Assembly (NCBI RefSeq): GCF_013350005.1
Contig: NZ_JABVWW010000002.1
Coordinates: 124,001 to 188,000 of the forward strand
Reading direction: 5' to 3'
DNA: 64,000 nt
DNA from: Methylocystis silviterrae
GTDB taxonomy: Bacteria > Pseudomonadota > Alphaproteobacteria > Rhizobiales > Beijerinckiaceae
Shown: positions 1 to 8,218 of the stretch, piece by piece
How positions within the stretch are numbered: the stretch's first letter is position 1
Layout: the number at the start of each line of letters is the position of its first letter
Notes under the pieces: model-generated
Told to the model about the DNA's origin: nothing
Database searches by the model: none
What the model saw: the letters and a program-made list of their open reading frames with translations, nothing else
Made by a program: the position numbers and the translations under genes

Positions 1-304
1 GACTAACGCAGACCGCCTCGCTGTGATCATACACTCGGCGAATGCGTCAGGCCGGTTGGTTTCCGGAGTTCGTCTAGATTCCCCCGGCGGGCAACTTTAC
101 GAGGGGGTGAAGCTAGCGGATACTATACGCACCGCAAAAATCGCGACTGTTGTCCAGAACGGCGCAAGCTGTGCGTCAGCCTGCTTCGTGGCGTTCGCCG
201 CTGGCGCTGAGAAATATGTCAGCTATCAGGCTTCGGTGGGCGTGCATGGCGCATCAGACCGCTCTTTCCCTTTGGCGATAACCCGATCTGGTTCAAGCTC
301 CTGA
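1..304 (+). pseudogene. Truncated ClpP/crotonase-fold periplasmic protease-like fragment
   Basis: The frame is open from the first base of the window, so the N-terminus lies outside it. The visible part carries LDSPGG and NGASCASACFVAFAAG, the oxyanion-turn and nucleophile-type Ser segments typical of ClpP/crotonase-fold periplasmic proteins of the COG3904 type, and then VGVHGASD. After that motif the residues lose family character and the frame stops about 13 codons later, where a full-length member would continue. I read it as a decayed or frameshifted remnant. The family assignment is from motifs only. A real but short C-terminus is the alternative. Confidence 0.5.
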
Positions 305-447
305 TCGTCTCCATCCGCCTTTATTTCCTCGGTCACTCCATGCGCAGCGAACGCTTTTACAAGATCGGAAGTTTCGTGCGCTCGTTGGGGATCATCGCAT
401 TACTTCTATCGGGGTTCGCCTTTCTTTTTTCGCTTACCTCCTTTTGA
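259..447 (+). pseudogene. C-terminal fragment of a membrane protein
   Basis: In the +1 frame relative to the preceding fragment there is an open stretch reading PFGDNPIWFKLLIVSIRLYF and, further on, a hydrophobic helix (IIALLLSGFAFLFSL) before a TGA at 445-447. It has no credible start codon of its own and overlaps the tail of the ClpP-like fragment. It may therefore be the end of a separate deleted gene fused by a deletion near 255-265, or the frameshifted C-terminus of the same gene. No family was recognised. Confidence 0.25.
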
Positions 448-646
448 CGCCGAGTGGCATGAACAATCCGGCCAACAACCCGATCAAGGCTCCTGTCGGC
501 CCTGTGACGAAGGCAGATGTCATCGCGATCTCAAGATCCTTATCGTGCAGGTTGCCAGAGAAAAGCGAGACGAGGGCTGCTCCAAGGGCTGCTCCAGCGG
601 CATACCCGGCCAGCAGGCCCAACATGGCGAAGATGACTCTACGCAT
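434..646 (-). CDS. Small two-helix membrane protein, glycine-rich
   Basis: This 70-aa protein has two hydrophobic segments (about residues 5-30 and 45-65), rich in small residues (GLLAGYAAGAALGAALV; GALIGLLAGLF), around a short polar loop (HDKDLE) and ending in KRR. The GxxxG-like spacing suggests helix packing in the inner membrane. The start is the ATG at 646, preceded by an AG-rich stretch (AGAAAGCAAG). It reads against the debris upstream and has no partner gene. The function is unknown. The amino-acid pattern makes a real small protein more likely than a shadow frame. Confidence 0.6.
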   Translation of the reverse strand: MRRVIFAMLGLLAGYAAGAALGAALVSLFSGNLHDKDLEIAMTSAFVTGPTGALIGLLAGLFMPLGVKRR

Positions 647-911
647 TCTTGCTTTCTCCTCTGGCCTGCGTTCGATGGACGTCTCCAGCTATTAGATGAG
701 CGCCGGCACGCGAGGGCGGCCGCAAAATCAGAATTGGGTTGCTGGTCATCATTCCGCCCGCCGACATGATCGTGTATCGCGCCGCGCGATCTGGGTTCGA
801 TCGCGAGCGTCGATTTACCCTGAGTTTCCGCTTTTAGCTTACCGAGCGCTTACCAGAAGGCGTGGCTTGTCAACTTGCTGGATTTTTCTGACTATAAGTT
901 ATTGATTGCAT

Positions 912-988
912 TGGCGGTCCCGAAGGGATTCGAACCCCTGACCTTCGGTTTAGGAAACCGCTGCTCTATCCTGCTGAGCTACGGGACC
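912..988 (-). tRNA. tRNA-Arg (anticodon CCT)
   Basis: Read on the minus strand, the sequence folds as a cloverleaf: acceptor GGTCCCG/CGGGACC, D-arm with GTAGCTCAGC, anticodon loop TTCCTAA giving CCT, T-arm with GGTTCGAATCC, discriminator G and an encoded CCA. The length is 77 nt including CCA. CCT decodes the rare Arg codon AGG. It stands alone, with no adjacent tRNA and no duplicated 3' end nearby. Confidence 0.95.
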
Positions 989-1056
989 GTGCGAGCTTCT
1001 TTAGCACGGCGCGCGCTTTAAAAAAATTCCGTGCGTGCGCCGGCCGGCATTACTCC

Positions 1057-1524
1057 TCAGGAAATATTCCGCGCCACTTCCTCGAGCTGCGTAATGCATG
1101 CGCTCCAGCCATCGTAGAAGCCCAATTCTTCATGGCGTCGGCGTTCGGCGGCGTCCTTGTGCATGACGCGCGCAACGTAGCGCGTGCCGGAGCCCTCGTC
1201 GGCCATGGTCAGAATTGCCGTAAATGCGAGCCAGGGCGAGGCGGGACGCCAGCCGCCGACCAGCATCGAGGTGAAGACGATGCGCTCCTGTGGCGTGACG
1301 TCAAGGAAGCAGCCGGGATTGTCGCTTTCTCCGCCATCCGGCCCGCTCATGAACGTGTGGAAGCCGCCGCCGGGACGAAAGTCGAAGGCGCGAACCTCGG
1401 TTTTCCAGGGCCGCGGGCACCACCATTCCTTGAGGAGGGCCGGGTCGGTCCAAGCCTTCCAGACGCGCGCGCGAGGGGCGGCCACGAAGCGGGAAATTTC
1501 AAGATCCAGTTTTTGATCGCCCAT
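1057..1524 (-). CDS. SRPBCC (AHSA1-like) domain protein
   Basis: This is a 155-aa START/Bet v1-fold protein of the AHSA1-like group, recognised from ISRFVAAPRARVWKAWTDPA at the N-terminus, WWCPRPWKTEVRAFDFRPGG, and the terminal helix (WSACITQLEEVA). Such proteins bind hydrophobic ligands in a helix-grip cavity. I place the start at the ATG at 1524 (MGDQKLDLE), which follows the stop of the upstream regulator gene by 2 bp. A longer frame would run back into that gene. The two are evidently co-transcribed. ArsR-SRPBCC pairs are common, and the regulator usually controls the pair. The ligand is unknown. Confidence 0.85.
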   Translation of the reverse strand: MGDQKLDLEISRFVAAPRARVWKAWTDPALLKEWWCPRPWKTEVRAFDFRPGGGFHTFMSGPDGGESDNPGCFLDVTPQERIVFTSMLVGGWRPASPWLAFTAILTMADEGSGTRYVARVMHKDAAERRRHEELGFYDGWSACITQLEEVARNIS

Positions 1525-1526
1525 CC

Positions 1527-1871
1527 TTAATCCTCGCTTTTCTCCAGGAACGCGTCCAAACGATCGAAGCGCGCCTCCCAATGCGCGCGTTGCCGCGCGA
1601 GCCACGCCTGCGCGGCGTCGAATCTTTTTGGCTGGATGCGGCAGGTGCGCACGCGCCCCGTCTTTCGGCTCGTCACAAGCCCGCTCCGCTCCAGAGTCTG
1701 CAGATGCTGCATCACCGCTGGAAGCGACATGTTGAGCGGCCCGGCCAATTCGCTGACATTCGCCGGCCCGCGCGCAAGGCGCTCGACCATGGCGCGTCGC
1801 GTCGGATCGGCGAGCGCCGAGAACATGCGATCGAGGCTCTCAGAACGCTTAGGCATGTGCTTAAGTATCAT
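1527..1871 (-). CDS. ArsR-family winged-helix transcriptional regulator
   Basis: A 114-aa winged-helix repressor. ALADPTRRAMVERLARG is the classic first helix of the family, followed by NVSELAGPLNMSLPAVMQHL (helix-turn-helix) and ERSGLVTSRKTGRVRTC (wing). No cysteine metal-site motif (ELCVCDL type) is present, so it is probably not an arsenic/zinc sensor. It belongs to the subgroup that sits beside SRPBCC genes. The start may be ATG 1871 or the internal ATG at 1856 (MPKRSESLDRMF). It is first in a two-gene unit with the SRPBCC protein, 2 bp downstream, and probably autoregulates it. Confidence 0.9.
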   Translation of the reverse strand: MILKHMPKRSESLDRMFSALADPTRRAMVERLARGPANVSELAGPLNMSLPAVMQHLQTLERSGLVTSRKTGRVRTCRIQPKRFDAAQAWLARQRAHWEARFDRLDAFLEKSED

Positions 1872-1942
1872 CGCGCAGCGTAAGCGGCGACAGAAACTTC
1901 ACAAACCGCTTAAGTGTTGGACGGACGCATTCCTGCGCTGTA

Positions 1943-2932
1943 TCAGCCGCCGCGCGCCATGAGGCGCTTTTCCCACTCCAGAGCTTGGCGAACGATCTCG
2001 TCGAGATTGTCATGCTGCGGCGTCCAACCGAGCGTCCGGCGGATTCTTTCGTTCGCCGCGACGATCGCGGCAGGGTCGCCTGGCCGGCGCGGGGCGATTT
2101 CGACGTCGAAATCGACGCCCGAAACCCGCTTCACCGATTCGATCACCTCGAGCACGGAAAAGCCGCGCTCATAGCCGCAATTGGCGGTGAGATTGGCGCC
2201 GCCGTCGCGCAGATAGCGCAAGGCGTCGAGATGGGCGCGCGAGAGATCGGTGACCTGGATATAGTCGCGCACGCATGTGCCGTCCGGCGTCGGGTAATCG
2301 TCGCCGAAGACCTGCAGCTTCGGGCGCAGGCCGAGCGCCGCCTGCACGGCGACCTTGATGAGATGCGTGGCCTCGGGCGTCGATTCCCCCGAACGCCCCT
2401 TCGGATCCGCGCCGGCGACGTTGAAATAGCGTAGAGCGACATAGGCAAGGCCGTGCGCGCGCGCCGTATCCTCCAACATCCACTCGACCATGAGCTTCGA
2501 TCGCCCATAGGGCGAAACCGGCTTCAACGGCTCGTCCTCGCTGACCGGATTTTGCAGCGGGTCGCCGTAGACCGCGGCGGTCGAAGAAAAAATGAAGCGC
2601 TTGACGCGACGCGCCACCGACGTCGCGAGCAGGGTGCGCGCTTTCGCCGTATTGTTGAGATAATAGCCGAGAGGATCGGCGACGGAGTCAGGAACGACAA
2701 GCTTTGCGGCGAAGTGAATGATCTCATCGACGCCATGGCGCTCGATCAGATCGGCGACGAGATCCGCGTCGCCAAAATCGCCGACCACGAGCGGCGTCCC
2801 CTCTGGAACCGACCAGCGGAAGCCGGTCGAGAGATCGTCGAGCACGACGGGCGGACCTTCGCCGGCGTCGAGCAGTTCGAGAACCGTATGACTGCCGATA
2901 TAGCCGGCGCCGCCCGTAACCAGAACCGTCAT
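1943..2932 (-). CDS. galE: UDP-glucose 4-epimerase
   Basis: Interconverts UDP-glucose and UDP-galactose with bound NAD, feeding surface polysaccharide synthesis. It is a short-chain dehydrogenase-type enzyme of 329 aa. The NAD-binding GGAGYIGSH lies at residues 7-15, the catalytic Tyr142-Lys146 pair is in YGRSKLM, and SSTAAVYGDP (about 117-126) holds the active-site Ser/Thr. ALRYFNVAGADP and the C-terminal RRPGDPAAIVA are family hallmarks. The start is the ATG at 2932 (MTVLVTGG). The frame extends 7 codons upstream without conservation. It is transcribed divergently from galU about 215 bp away, and together they supply UDP-sugars. Confidence 0.95.
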   Translation of the reverse strand: MTVLVTGGAGYIGSHTVLELLDAGEGPPVVLDDLSTGFRWSVPEGTPLVVGDFGDADLVADLIERHGVDEIIHFAAKLVVPDSVADPLGYYLNNTAKARTLLATSVARRVKRFIFSSTAAVYGDPLQNPVSEDEPLKPVSPYGRSKLMVEWMLEDTARAHGLAYVALRYFNVAGADPKGRSGESTPEATHLIKVAVQAALGLRPKLQVFGDDYPTPDGTCVRDYIQVTDLSRAHLDALRYLRDGGANLTANCGYERGFSVLEVIESVKRVSGVDFDVEIAPRRPGDPAAIVAANERIRRTLGWTPQHDNLDEIVRQALEWEKRLMARGG

Positions 2933-3149
2933 GCCACAACCTTCCTCTCGCATCTTCGACTGATGTTAACGCCGCAGTCCTGACGCCTCATGTCTTTTGC
3001 GCCGTTCGCGTCTCGAACTCTACGATCCAGCCAAATCGTGCTAAACGGCCCGGTTTCAAGAAGCCTTCCCTCGTTCACGCGGCGAGTCGCTTCCGGAACA
3101 ATTCGCCGCTATCACCGCTTCGCCGTCTCACCTCTCAATGGGCCCATCC

Positions 3150-4034
3150 ATGAGCAAACGCATTCGCAAGGCTGTTTTCCCCGTCGCCGGTCTCGGCACG
3201 CGCTTTCTGCCCGCCACCAAGGCCGTGCCGAAGGAGATGCTGACCGTCGTCGACCGCCCGGTCGTGCAGCATGTCGTGGACGAAGCGCGAGAAGCCGGAA
3301 TAGAGCATTTCATTTTCGTCACCGGGCGCGGCAAGGGGGCCATCGAAGATCACTTCGACATGGCCTATGAGCTTGAGGACACGCTGCGCCGCCGCAACAA
3401 GACCAAGGAATATGAAGCGCTGATGTCGGACCTGCCGGCCGCGGGCGCGACGAGCTTCACCCGCCAGCAGGCGCCGCTTGGCCTCGGCCACGCCGTATGG
3501 TGCGCGCGCGACATCGTCGGCGACGAGCCCTTCGCGGTGCTCCTGCCCGACATGATCACGCTTCCCGCGCGAGGCAAAAGCGCGCGCTGTCTCGCAGAAG
3601 CGGTCGCGGCTTACGAAACACATGGCGGCAATATCATCGCGGTCGAGGAAGTGAAGCCGGAAGAGACGCATCAATACGGCATTGTGGCGCGCGGCAAGGA
3701 TTACGGGGCGACGTTCGAAATCACCGGCATGGTCGAGAAGCCGCCGCAGGGGACGGCGCCGAGCAATTTCATCATTTCCGGTCGCTATATTCTGGAGCCG
3801 GAAATTTTCGGGCTGCTCGAAAAGCATGAACAAGGCGCTGGCGGCGAAATCCAGCTCACCGACGCCATGATCCATCTTGCGAAGACGCGGCCCTTCCACG
3901 CCGTACGCTTCGACGGACGCACCCATGACACGGGCTCGAAGCTTGGCTTTCTCGTGGCCAATGTGGCTTTTGGCCTGGCGCGGCCGGACGTCGCGGAGGG
4001 CCTGCGCGCCGAGCTGAAGAAGATGCTCGATTAG
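3150..4034 (+). CDS. galU: UTP-glucose-1-phosphate uridylyltransferase
   Basis: Makes UDP-glucose from UTP and glucose-1-phosphate. The 294-aa protein starts at MSKRIRKAVFPVAGLGTRFL. The nucleotide-binding GLGTRFLPATKAVPKEML signature is at the N-terminus. Also visible are VTGRGKGAIEDHFD, GLGHAVWCA, FAVLLPDM (metal/substrate), MVEKPP and GGEIQLTDA. An ATG four codons earlier (3138) is an alternative start. Neither has a strong ribosome-binding site. It faces away from galE, and the two share the intergenic promoter region. The length is normal for bacterial GalU. Confidence 0.95.
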   Translation: MSKRIRKAVFPVAGLGTRFLPATKAVPKEMLTVVDRPVVQHVVDEAREAGIEHFIFVTGRGKGAIEDHFDMAYELEDTLRRRNKTKEYEALMSDLPAAGATSFTRQQAPLGLGHAVWCARDIVGDEPFAVLLPDMITLPARGKSARCLAEAVAAYETHGGNIIAVEEVKPEETHQYGIVARGKDYGATFEITGMVEKPPQGTAPSNFIISGRYILEPEIFGLLEKHEQGAGGEIQLTDAMIHLAKTRPFHAVRFDGRTHDTGSKLGFLVANVAFGLARPDVAEGLRAELKKMLD

Positions 4035-4207
4035 AGTGTATATCCAAAAAAAGACAGTGGTTTGTGGGCGTCTTGAGCGAACGGCGGCTTTTGTCTGCGT
4101 GCGGTCCCTCGTTTGACGCCGGCGCGCCAGTCATTAAACCTTCAAACGATTCTTAAGATCGGCGCGTGGCCGCGCGTGGTTGAAAGCAAGCAAGGGATTG
4201 AACACTG

Positions 4208-5428
4208 ATGCCGCAACAAGGCGCCGCGCGCAGAATCGTCATTACCGGAATGGGCGCGGTGTCGGCCGCCGGCGTTGGCGCGACGCCGCTGTGGCGCGCG
4301 GCGCGTGACGGCGCGTCTTGCGTGCGCCCGCTGAGATCGGAGCGCCCCTATGTGGGGCGAATTAAGATCGCTGCGCAGGTCCCGGATTTCAATCCGGCGG
4401 CGCATATCGAAGCCGAACTGCTTCCCTACTGCGATCCCTTCACCCAATTTTCCATCGTCGCGGCCGACGAGGCGCTGGCGCAGGCGGGGTTTGAGCGCAA
4501 GGCGGTCGGCGGGCCGCGCACCGCGGTCATCATTGGCACCGGCATCGGCGGCGCCACGACCATCGATAACAACGCCTATCTTGAATATAAGCTCGACGGC
4601 CGTCCGGATACGCTGACCGTGCCGCGCCTGATACCGAGCGCCGCGCCGACGACTCTCGGCATGCGCTACGGCGCCAAGGGACCGACCTTCGCGCTCGCCT
4701 CCGCCTGTTCCTCGGCGGCGCAGGCCATCGGCGAAGCCTTTGAAATGCTGCGCGCCGGCCGCGCCGACCGGGCCATCGCCGGCGGGGCGGAAGCCTGCGT
4801 GATCAACGGTTCGATTCGTTCGTGGGAGGCGCTGCGCGTTCTCACGCCGGATCTCTGCCGCCCGTTCTCGCAAAAGCGCAACGGCATGACGCTTGGCGAA
4901 GGCGCCGCCGTCGTCATCCTGGAAACGCTGGAAGGCGCGCTGGCGCGCGGCGCGACACCGCTCTGCGAACTCGCCGGCTATGGCACGACGAGCGACGCTT
5001 TCGATCCGCTGCGCGCCGATGTCGAAGGCCCGTCGCGCTGCATGCGGCTTGCGCTCGAAAGCGCCGGACTGAATCCAGAAGACGTCGATTATCTCAACGC
5101 CCATGGCACCGCGACCTACGCCAATGACATCACCGAGTCGCAGGCGATGCGCGCCGTCTTCGGCGACACGCCGCCGCCGGTTTCGTCAACGAAACCCGTG
5201 CACGGCCATGCGCTCGGCGCGAGCGGCGGGCTGGAGCTCGTCGTGACGATTTCCGCGCTGCGCGATCAGATCGCGCCGCCGACGATCAATTTTCTTGAGC
5301 CAGACCCCAAATGCGCGGTCGACGCCATCCCCAATGTCGCGCGCGAAATGCCGATTCGCGTCGCGCTCTCGAATTCTTTCGCCTTTGGCGGCATCAACGC
5401 CACGCTCGCCGTGCGGGCGATGACTTGA
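4208..5428 (+). CDS. Beta-ketoacyl-ACP synthase (KAS I/II type)
   Basis: A 406-aa thiolase-fold condensing enzyme. The catalytic triad is visible: Cys167 in SACSSAAQAIGEA, His299 in NAHGTATYAND and His334 in the GHALGASG motif. It starts with RRIVITGMGAVSAAG, as FabF/FabB proteins do. No acyl-carrier protein, ketoreductase or dehydratase gene is adjacent, so its pathway (housekeeping fatty acid, or a special lipid) cannot be told from context. FabF-like and NodE-like paralogues look alike at this level. The start ATG follows the AAGCAAGCAAGGG stretch about 5 bp upstream. Confidence 0.9.
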   Translation: MPQQGAARRIVITGMGAVSAAGVGATPLWRAARDGASCVRPLRSERPYVGRIKIAAQVPDFNPAAHIEAELLPYCDPFTQFSIVAADEALAQAGFERKAVGGPRTAVIIGTGIGGATTIDNNAYLEYKLDGRPDTLTVPRLIPSAAPTTLGMRYGAKGPTFALASACSSAAQAIGEAFEMLRAGRADRAIAGGAEACVINGSIRSWEALRVLTPDLCRPFSQKRNGMTLGEGAAVVILETLEGALARGATPLCELAGYGTTSDAFDPLRADVEGPSRCMRLALESAGLNPEDVDYLNAHGTATYANDITESQAMRAVFGDTPPPVSSTKPVHGHALGASGGLELVVTISALRDQIAPPTINFLEPDPKCAVDAIPNVAREMPIRVALSNSFAFGGINATLAVRAMT

Positions 5429-5481
5429 TCGGATAGGGCCCTAGAATTGCAGTAGTTTCGCAAGAAGGGCGGTCGACCGCG

Positions 5482-5688
5482 ATGACAGGGAACGACGAGG
5501 AGGGCAGGGGCGGCGCCCCAAAAGGGGCGGATTTTAGCCCGAAGTCTAACGGCGAGCCGAAGAAGAAGGCGGCGCTTGCCGCCGCCTTGCGCGCCAATCT
5601 TGCCCGTCGCAAGGCGCGCGAACGCGCGCTGCGGAACCAGGCGCCAGCGAAAAACGGCGGGAACTCGAAAACCCACAGCGAGGGGTGA
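5482..5688 (+). CDS. Small basic hydrophilic protein coupled to murA
   Basis: A 68-aa, Lys/Arg/Ala-rich protein with no membrane segment or signal peptide. Its middle ([25 protein letters not shown], about 27-52) would form a strongly basic helix. The flanks are Gly/Asp/Pro-rich and probably disordered. Its TGA overlaps the ATG of murA by one base, so the two are translationally coupled, which is the main reason to accept it as real. The function is unknown. A nucleic-acid or ribosome contact would fit the charge but is a guess. Confidence 0.55.
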   Translation: MTGNDEEGRGGAPKGADFSPKSNGEPKKKAALAAALRANLARRKARERALRNQAPAKNGGNSKTHSEG

Positions 5689-6983
5689 TGGATAAGATCA
5701 AGATCGTCGGCGGGACCAGGCTGAATGGCGTGATTCCGATCTCCGGCGCGAAGAACGCCGCCTTGCCGCTGATGATCGCATCGCTCCTGACGCGCGAAAC
5801 CGTGACGCTCGCCAATATGCCGCTCCTCGCGGACGTGATGCTTCTCGAGCGCATCCTTGGCAATCATGGCGTGGATTACGCCATTGCCGGCAAGCGCACC
5901 GGCGAGTCCGTCGACGCCGGCCGCACCGTTCATCTCACCGCGCGCGAAATCGTCGACACCACCGCGCCCTATGATCTCGTCTCGCGCATGCGCGCCAGCT
6001 TCTGGGTGCTCGCGCCGCTCGTCGCGCGTTGCGGAGAGGCGCGCGTGTCGCTGCCGGGCGGCTGCGCCATCGGCACGCGGCCCGTCGATCTGCTGCTCAT
6101 GGCGCTGGAGAAGCTCGGCGCCAAACTCGACATCGAAAATGGTTACGTCGTCGCCTCGGCGAAGAACGGTCTGGTCGGCGCCGAGATCGACTTTCCCAAA
6201 GTCACGGTCGGCGGCACGCATACGGCGCTGATGGCGGCGTCGCTCGCGCGCGGAACCACCGTGCTGCGCAACGCCGCGCGCGAACCCGAAGTCGTCGATC
6301 TTGCCGACTGCCTCATAAAAATGGGCGCGCGCATCAAGGGCGCCGGCCAGTCGACGATCGAGATCGAGGGCGTGGGTTCGCTTTTCGGAGCCAGACATGC
6401 GGTCATGCCTGATCGCATTGAGGCTGGCACCTACGCCATGGCGGTGGCGATGACGGGGGGCGACGTTCTGCTCGCCGGCGCGCGCGCCGATCTTCTGCAG
6501 GCGGGGCTCGACGCCCTCGTGCAGGCCGGCGCCAGCATCACCGAGACGAATGAAGGACTGCGGGTGACGCGTAACGGCGCGGGCATTTCGCCGGTCAATG
6601 TCGCGACGGCGCCGTTCCCGGCTTTCCCGACCGATCTGCAGGCGCAGTTCATGGCGCTGATGACGCGCGCCAAGGGCGTTTCGCGCATCACCGAGACGAT
6701 TTTCGAGAACCGCTTCATGCATGTGCAGGAGCTCGCGCGGCTTGGCGCCCGTATCAAGCTCGAAGGCGATACTGCGATCGTGACGGGAGCGGATCACCTC
6801 GATGGCGCGCCGGTGATGGCGACAGATCTGCGCGCTTCCGTCTCGCTCGTTATTGCGGCGCTCGCCGCGCGCGGCGAGACGACGATCAACCGCGTCTATC
6901 ATCTCGATCGCGGTTTCGAGCGTCTGGAGAAGAAACTGCGCGGCTGCGGCGCCGAAATCGAGCGCATCAGCGCGACGGGTTGA
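5688..6983 (+). CDS. murA: UDP-N-acetylglucosamine 1-carboxyvinyltransferase
   Basis: Catalyses the first committed step of peptidoglycan synthesis: transfer of enolpyruvate from PEP to UDP-GlcNAc in the cytoplasm. The 431-aa protein has SGAKNAALP (residues 19-27, with the catalytic Lys), [15 protein letters not shown] and the PEP-reactive Cys126 in [13 protein letters not shown], so it should be sensitive to fosfomycin-type inactivation. [10 protein letters not shown] and [10 protein letters not shown] are conserved distal motifs. The start ATG 5688 overlaps the stop of the preceding small gene. A GTG one codon earlier is also in frame. The length is typical. Confidence 0.97.
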   Translation: MDKIKIVGGTRLNGVIPISGAKNAALPLMIASLLTRETVTLANMPLLADVMLLERILGNHGVDYAIAGKRTGESVDAGRTVHLTAREIVDTTAPYDLVSRMRASFWVLAPLVARCGEARVSLPGGCAIGTRPVDLLLMALEKLGAKLDIENGYVVASAKNGLVGAEIDFPKVTVGGTHTALMAASLARGTTVLRNAAREPEVVDLADCLIKMGARIKGAGQSTIEIEGVGSLFGARHAVMPDRIEAGTYAMAVAMTGGDVLLAGARADLLQAGLDALVQAGASITETNEGLRVTRNGAGISPVNVATAPFPAFPTDLQAQFMALMTRAKGVSRITETIFENRFMHVQELARLGARIKLEGDTAIVTGADHLDGAPVMATDLRASVSLVIAALAARGETTINRVYHLDRGFERLEKKLRGCGAEIERISATG

Positions 6984-7045
6984 GCGAGGCGTAGCAATTC
7001 GTTCGGGGCCTTCGAACTCAATCGATTCTCTTGAATCGAGGTTGC

Positions 7046-8083
7046 TCAGTCCGGCAGCGACCGTGTACGCGATGTTCCGGAGAACATCGTGGCGATCCAC
7101 TGAGTTGACGGAAACTGCGCGCAGAGGGTGAGAAAAGCGATCGCCAGCGGGACCCCGATGAAGGCTCCTGGAAGGCCCCACAGAAAAGTCCACAGAACGA
7201 CCGCAAATGTCACGACGGATGGTGAAATCGCCAACGCTGAACCCGAAAGCAGCGGCTCGAGATAGCTGCCAATGACAAATTGCATCACAGCGAGAGTCAC
7301 GAACACGAACATCGCGGTTTGCCAGGATTCGAATTGAACAAGAGCAAACAACGCCGGTAAAACGGTAACGATTAACGCCCCGATATACGGTAGATAGTTA
7401 AGCGCGAAGGCCAGGATTCCCCAGGCGGCCGCAAGCTCAAGTCCCAGGAGCAGAGCAAAACCGCCGACCGCGACGCCCGTAACGACGCTCGCAATTGTGC
7501 GCACAATCATATATTTGCGGAATTTCCGCGCGATCGACTGGCTGGCCATCAACAAACGACGACTTGTTTCTTGGTCTTTCAACGTCGCGATATGATTTTG
7601 AAAATCTTCTGTTTCGACAAGGCCCATGACCAAGAAGATGAAGACCAGAAGAGAGAAGCCAACAAGAACGTTGATCCTTGTCGCGACTGCTCGCAGAAAG
7701 CCTATCAACCAAGCAGCATCGAAATTTTCCGTCACATGCGACATCACGAATATGTCGTGATCCTCCAGCCACTTCGTGGAGTTGCGGAATGTCGTTCCAA
7801 TCTTCACGAGATTGTGACGTATCCAGTCCGCGATTTCGCCGGCGCCCCAGACGATCATCGACGTCAGCGCGACAACGACGCCAAGCGTCACGACAATGGT
7901 GATCAGGAGCGCCAAAGCTTTTGGCATTCTGGACGCGAGGGCTTTCTGCAGCGGCCATATCAGCGCGAAGATGAATATCGCAAAGATCACCGGCTCGAAC
8001 ACAACCTGAGCCATGGAAGACGCTGCAAGCACAACGAACGCTATGACGAGCCCGGCCATAATGCTCACGACTTTGTTGTCCAT
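7046..8083 (-). CDS. AI-2E family transporter (TqsA/PerM-like)
   Basis: A 345-aa polytopic inner-membrane protein with about 7-8 hydrophobic helices. Two lie at the N-terminus (MAGLVIAFVVLAASS; PVIFAIFIFALIWPL), there is a central soluble stretch (about 85-150), and a C-terminal block contains the family signature LPYIGALIVTVLPALFALV followed by VIGSYLEPLLSGSALAISP. The family exports small molecules or acts in osmoadaptation, and the substrate here is unknown. The start is taken as the ATG at 8083 (MDNKVVSIM). An ATG 7 codons upstream also exists. It faces murA convergently and is separated from pbpC by about 135 bp. Confidence 0.9.
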   Translation of the reverse strand: MDNKVVSIMAGLVIAFVVLAASSMAQVVFEPVIFAIFIFALIWPLQKALASRMPKALALLITIVVTLGVVVALTSMIVWGAGEIADWIRHNLVKIGTTFRNSTKWLEDHDIFVMSHVTENFDAAWLIGFLRAVATRINVLVGFSLLVFIFLVMGLVETEDFQNHIATLKDQETSRRLLMASQSIARKFRKYMIVRTIASVVTGVAVGGFALLLGLELAAAWGILAFALNYLPYIGALIVTVLPALFALVQFESWQTAMFVFVTLAVMQFVIGSYLEPLLSGSALAISPSVVTFAVVLWTFLWGLPGAFIGVPLAIAFLTLCAQFPSTQWIATMFSGTSRTRSLPD

Positions 8084-8218
8084 GGCGCACCGGTCAATGT
8101 TCAATCGCTAATTGGCGATCAATCTAGCGCTGCAACTGAGAACCATCTACTTCGATTCACGCATTTGGCGATTTTGCGCCTGCATGGGTTGAAACGACGG
8201 TTTCCCGGATATGTCCGT

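Noticed and set aside
7022-7039. Hairpin TCGATTC-TCTT-GAATCGA between murA and the AI-2E transporter gene
   Set aside because: Stem is only 7 bp and AT-containing with no T-run on either side; not strong enough to call a terminator, though it lies between convergent genes.
5394-7193. A 599-codon open frame opposite murA
   Set aside because: Shadow of a certain gene; no family-like sequence.
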